Assembly: GCA_017547685.1 (NCBI GenBank)
Contig: JAFYPD010000083.1
Span: 1-62,363 of the forward strand
From: Peptococcaceae bacterium
Lineage (GTDB): Bacteria > Bacillota > Peptococcia > Peptococcales > Peptococcaceae
Length of the DNA stretch: 62,363 nucleotides
Direction of reading: 5' to 3'
Made by a program: the position numbers and the translations under genes. The notes below the pieces were generated by a model that saw nothing but the letters and a program-made list of their open reading frames with translations, was not told the DNA's origin and did no database searches. This document shows, one piece after another, positions 59,204-62,363 of this stretch. Position 1 is the first letter of the stretch; each line of letters begins with the position of its first letter.

Positions 59204-60007
59204 TTACAGCAATTCTTTGATGTGAGAATCTACTTCCAGCTGAATATGCATCCGGTTTTTTTCCCGGTTAACCTGTACCGGATAATTGAGAAAGGCAGAC
59301 ATCTGCTCTGAAGTAAAAATAGTTTCGGTACGGTCTTTCGCATAAATACGTCCGTTTTTCAACAACAGGCAATGCTGAAAAATATCCATAATTTCTTCTG
59401 GATAGTGCGTGACAAAAATAATCGTGACCTCCGTATTTTCTGCCAGATCACGAATGGTGCTAAGCAGATATTCTCTGGAAAACACATCAAGTCCTGTGCA
59501 GGGCTCATCCAGAATCAACAATTCAGGACTGGCCATTAGCGCACGGGCAATCAGAACATTCTGACGTTCTCCTTTGGAGAGAAAGTCGAATGGATAATTG
59601 ATTTTTGTTTTCAGCCGAAGTTCTTTCAGCAGTGTTTTGGCGCGAATAACATCAGCATCAGTGATATCATCGTTGATGCCGAGTGTAGAACATTTTCCTG
59701 CCAGAACAATATCAAGCACGGTTTCACGGGACAGACATTTATCAAAATAAGATGCACTAACCCAGCCGATACGGCGGCGAATATCCAGAATCGTATCGTC
59801 GCAATAGGTTTGGCCCAGCACTTCCAAATTGCCATGGGTGCAGCCCATATATCCCGCAACAATACTTAACAGTGTCGTTTTGCCGCTGCCGTTCATACCG
59901 AATACCAGCCAGTGCTGCCCCTTTTGTACTTCCCAGTCGATATCTTTCAGAATGTATTGATTGCCGGCTTTACAGCCTAGACCTTCCAGTTTGAATATGG
60001 GATTCAT
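59204..60007 (-). CDS. ABC transporter ATP-binding protein, no permease nearby
   Basis: This 267 aa ATPase has Walker A FGMNGSGKTTLLS near 40, Q-loop region RIGWVSASYFDK, signature LSKGERQNVLIARAL near 153, Walker B LLILDEPCTGLD near 173 and the switch His in IIFVTHYPEEI. The unusual signature (LSKGE for LSGGQ) and the order resemble ModF/YlmA-type ATPases. GGAGGTG lies before the ATG at 60007. No permease or binding protein gene is close. The gene overlaps the leader of the zinc-ribbon gene's stop region and is probably co-transcribed with it. Confidence 0.87.
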   Translation of the reverse strand: MNPIFKLEGLGCKAGNQYILKDIDWEVQKGQHWLVFGMNGSGKTTLLSIVAGYMGCTHGNLEVLGQTYCDDTILDIRRRIGWVSASYFDKCLSRETVLDIVLAGKCSTLGINDDITDADVIRAKTLLKELRLKTKINYPFDFLSKGERQNVLIARALMASPELLILDEPCTGLDVFSREYLLSTIRDLAENTEVTIIFVTHYPEEIMDIFQHCLLLKNGRIYAKDRTETIFTSEQMSAFLNYPVQVNREKNRMHIQLEVDSHIKELL

Positions 60008-60021
60008 TGCGGCACCTCCTG

Positions 60022-60390
60022 TCATTCCTCATCCTCGTCAGAAAGCTGTAGCGGAATTGTGAATCCGTTTTTATCTGTTAGCCCCCAGTACTTTGTACCC
60101 CAGCTGAGGATTTCTCCTACTTTGGCCACATTCAGCAAATAGGTGCGTTCGGTTTCTTCTAAATCGACAAAATGGTTAAAACCGGTGCAATCTACAAAAT
60201 CTTTTGCAGCCCGATAAATTTCCGGCTCTGTGCCGTACTCGATTTTTTGACAGTGCGGGCAGTATAATTCCGCACCGGAACCGCCATATTTGTTATATAC
60301 AATAATGCGGATTTCTAATTGCCCGCCACATTGTTTGCAGACACAACGCTCTGAGCGTGCAATCATTTCCTCTGCACGTTTTGCTTTCAT
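60022..60390 (-). CDS. Zinc-ribbon protein of unknown function
   Basis: This 122 aa protein has one four-Cys site: CVCKQCGGQLEI near 17 and YCPHCQKIEYG near 43. The rest (EIYRAAKDFVDCTGFNHF, RTYLLNVAKVGEILSWG) shows no known domain. It is acidic at the end (LSDEDEE). AGGCGATACC on the minus strand precedes the ATG, a weak site. The stop lies 15 nt ahead of the ABC gene start, suggesting a two-gene operon. Confidence 0.72.
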   Translation of the reverse strand: MKAKRAEEMIARSERCVCKQCGGQLEIRIIVYNKYGGSGAELYCPHCQKIEYGTEPEIYRAAKDFVDCTGFNHFVDLEETERTYLLNVAKVGEILSWGTKYWGLTDKNGFTIPLQLSDEDEE

Positions 60391-60532
60391 GGTATCGCCT
60401 TCTTTATCTGTAATTCGTGCAAGTACAATATACCCGCCATAATCTAATTATACTGTCACAGATTTTCAGCGTCAAACAACCAAAAGAAAATTTATGAGTG
60501 CAAACACAACGAAAAACTGTGCCTGTTTTTTA

Positions 60533-61681
60533 TTATAGTGTCGTACGTACAGCTTCTATCAGACGAAATACCTGCTCAGCAATATCGCGCAGATTCTGAT
60601 ATGCCGTTTCCGGCTGTATGGCTTCGTCCAGCGTGCAAGGTGCTTTGAGAACAGGGAAAAAGGCATCGATACCGTATGCATGACAGCGGTCTGCCTCAGC
60701 AGTGACAGACCCGGCCAGTGCAATCACAGGTTTTCCATATTTTTTTGCCGCCCGGGCCACACCAACAGGAGTTTTCCCCATAGCAGACTGGCCGTCCAGC
60801 CGGCCTTCCCCGGTGATAACGAGATGGGCAGTCTGAATCTGCTGTTCCAGATGGATGGCATCTATCACGATAGAAACACCGGATTCCAGTGTAGCATTCA
60901 GATAAGACAAAAAGGCAAATCCCAGGCCGCCGGCTGCGCCAGCTCCCGGATAATCAGCGTCAGAGGAAGGGCAAACTGTTTTGGTCAGTGCGGCATAATG
61001 CTGCAGCCAGCTATCCATCTGCTGAATCAGTTCCGGCGCAGCACCTTTCTGAGGACCGAACACCGCGCTGCAGCCCTGTTCGCCGCAGAGCGGATTACTG
61101 ACATCGCAGGCAATGCGAAAGCGACAGTTGTTTAAAACGGCCGGTACATAATCTATACGGATTTCAGCCAGATTTTGCAGACCAATTGCCCCGCGGGCGA
61201 TTTCTATTCCGGCAGTATCCAGAAAAGAGAAGCCAAGTGCCTGCAGCATGCCCACACCGCCATCGTTGGTGGCACTGCCGCCGATACCAATGATGAAGTC
61301 CCGGCAGCCTTTTTCTATGGCATCCAGAATCATCTGTCCCACACCATAGGTGGAAGCATAGCGTGGATTCCGCTCTGCTTCGGTGAGCAGTGTGATACCT
61401 GCCGCAGCCGACATTTCAATCACTGCTGTTTTAGAAGATGGAATGATACCATACCGGCAGTCAATCTGCCGCCCAAGCGGGTCAGATGCCTGCACGGTCT
61501 GGTACTGGCCGGCAGTGGCCGTCAGGATAGCATCTACGGTTCCTTCACCGCCGTCGGCCATCGGGCAGATGTGCAACTCAGTTTCCGGCTCTACACGGTG
61601 AATGCCTTCGGCAATGGCCTGCCCTGCCTGCAGGGCGGAAAGACTGCCTTTGAAAGAATCCATTGCAATGACAATTTTCAT
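60533..61681 (-). CDS. Glycerate kinase (GlxK/GarK type)
   Basis: This enzyme phosphorylates D-glycerate to 2-phosphoglycerate in the GK class I family. At 382 aa the length is normal. The motifs MKIVIAMDSFKGSLSALQA, MADGGEGTVDA, EMSAAAGITLL, FIIGIGGSATNDGGVGMLQA, CDVSNPLCGEQG, GAGAAGGLGFA and VITGEGRLDGQSAMGKTPVGVA are intact. I start it at the conserved MKIVIAMDS (61681); an ATG five codons earlier (61696) is possible and both sites are weak. It lies alone beside the tmRNA gene. Garland-type clusters (gar, glx) are absent, so the glycerate source is unclear. Confidence 0.92.
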   Translation of the reverse strand: MKIVIAMDSFKGSLSALQAGQAIAEGIHRVEPETELHICPMADGGEGTVDAILTATAGQYQTVQASDPLGRQIDCRYGIIPSSKTAVIEMSAAAGITLLTEAERNPRYASTYGVGQMILDAIEKGCRDFIIGIGGSATNDGGVGMLQALGFSFLDTAGIEIARGAIGLQNLAEIRIDYVPAVLNNCRFRIACDVSNPLCGEQGCSAVFGPQKGAAPELIQQMDSWLQHYAALTKTVCPSSDADYPGAGAAGGLGFAFLSYLNATLESGVSIVIDAIHLEQQIQTAHLVITGEGRLDGQSAMGKTPVGVARAAKKYGKPVIALAGSVTAEADRCHAYGIDAFFPVLKAPCTLDEAIQPETAYQNLRDIAEQVFRLIEAVRTTL

Positions 61682-61827
61682 ACGATTCTCACTCATTTCT
61701 GCTGTAATTAAAGTTAAGAATTCTTATCTGGCTTACAATAATCAGATTTGTCAAAGTCAATGTAACACAGGGAAAATGAATTTGCAATATTTCAACTATC
61801 CGTTGAATGGTTTTCCAGAAAATTTAT

Positions 61828-61856
61828 TTGCTATTCTATTGCGATTGCGGTATAAT
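61828..61856 (+). promoter_or_regulatory. Promoter of ssrA
   Basis: TTGCTA (61828-61833) and TATAAT (61851-61856) are 17 nt apart, ending 21 nt before the start of mature tmRNA. Confidence 0.82.
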
Positions 61857-61877
61857 CAATTCGTAGCAAATCTCTGC

Positions 61878-62227
61878 GGGGATGTAATGGTTTCGACGGG
61901 GGATATGCGGTAGCCCGGGAAGCGAGCCAAGGTCGCGCCAGCTTGTAAAACGGTGCATTTAAAATTAAACGCTAAAAACAATAATTTAGCTTTAGCTGCC
62001 TAAGTGCAGTTAACGCTCTGCCTGCTGAGTCTGCGGTGCAGGACAGAGTGTCACTTTAGCGGACTACCGGTTTGCCAGTGTCGGGTAACAAATCGGGAAT
62101 CTAACCTGACTGGTCAGTTGCAATCCTGTTTGTGGGAGTGTCGCTGACGAGATGAAAGCACAAACTACGCTCGTAGATGCCTGGGGTGTCGGTCTTTCGG
62201 ACAGGGGTTCGACTCCCCTCATCTCCA
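61878..62227 (+). ncRNA. ssrA: tmRNA (ssrA)
   Basis: tmRNA frees stalled ribosomes and adds a degradation tag. The 5' end GGGGATG pairs with CATCTCC near 62226, forming the tRNA-like acceptor. TTCGACTCCC at the 3' end is the T arm. The tag frame (GCT at 61971 to TAA at 62003) encodes AKNNNLALAA, which with the alanine from charging gives AAKNNNLALAA. The length is about 350 nt, normal for single-piece tmRNA. CCA is not encoded. Confidence 0.95.
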
Positions 62228-62233
62228 TGAAAT

Positions 62234-62274
62234 GAAAAGAGGCTCAATTGTAATGGTTGGGTCTCTTTTTGTAT
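62234..62274 (+). terminator. Terminator of ssrA
   Basis: AAAAGAGGCTCAA and TTGGGTCTCTTTTT form a stem around TTGTAATGG with a T run. Confidence 0.72.
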
Positions 62275-62363
62275 TTATACAGTAAAAAGGAGCGTCTGGA
62301 ACCAGCTCTGGTGATTATTCGGTTTTTGAAAATAGAAAGTATCGACTATATTATGATAGTGGA

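Noticed and set aside
1..62363. CRISPR array, rRNA operon or complete insertion sequence
   Set aside because: I saw no regularly spaced direct repeats with unique spacers, no 16S/23S core sequence and no intact transposase gene in the window.

Overview
The window looks like chromosome from a low-to-moderate GC member of the Bacillota. The signs are strong AGGAGG-type ribosome binding sites, a TPP riboswitch with a terminator as expression platform, a rimP-nusA-ylxR-ylxQ-infB-rbfA-nrnA-truB-ribF-rpsO-pnp block in the usual Firmicute order, and a sporulation-type sigma-K gene. The anaerobic flavoenzyme and organic-anion transport content suggests a gut anaerobe, possibly of the Negativicutes (Acidaminococcaceae-like). 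That taxonomic guess is inference only.

Layout: 1-324 holds four tRNA genes (Gln, Lys, Leu, Gly). 325-950 holds a transposase relic. 951-4859 is a TPP-riboswitch-controlled thiM-thiE-thiD-thiC operon. A small heptad-repeat coiled-coil protein follows. 5685-24780 is the most unusual region: four paralogous three-domain flavin/iron-sulfur oxidoreductases (OYE-like barrel, [4Fe-4S], FAD/NAD domains), three LysR regulators of one subfamily, two SLC13-type anion permeases, two MFS carriers (one OFA type) and a TauE/SafE permease. The oxidoreductases fall into two types, A and B. The order A-LysR-B occurs twice, so this reads as a duplicated module with its own importers and regulators. All four enzymes carry Trp where related enzymes have the active-site Tyr.

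24904-30362 holds a TrmH-type methyltransferase, an AI-2E family permease, a DUF2804 pseudogene with two internal deletions, a GMP synthase whose glutamine amidotransferase domain has lost its catalytic core, a second transposon relic and sigK. 30371-41291 is the transcription/translation block from rimP to pnp, with a long leader hairpin before pnp.

41705-53385 is housekeeping and accessory: a zinc-ribbon membrane protein, a P1 family peptidase, an alpha/beta hydrolase, birA and bioY, a coiled-coil protein, a PadR-DUF2812-DUF2812 operon behind a clear palindromic operator, a SWIM zinc-finger protein and a HerA-like ATPase. 53533-58999 looks like a small LysR regulon: an MFS carrier and a large type I phosphodiesterase/alkaline phosphatase-superfamily enzyme have promoters with identically spaced operator elements, and a LysR gene follows. 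The window ends with an orphan ABC ATPase, a zinc-ribbon protein, a glycerate kinase and the tmRNA gene.

Gene starts were chosen by ribosome binding site and by comparison among paralogues. All functional assignments rest on motif recognition, not on database searches.
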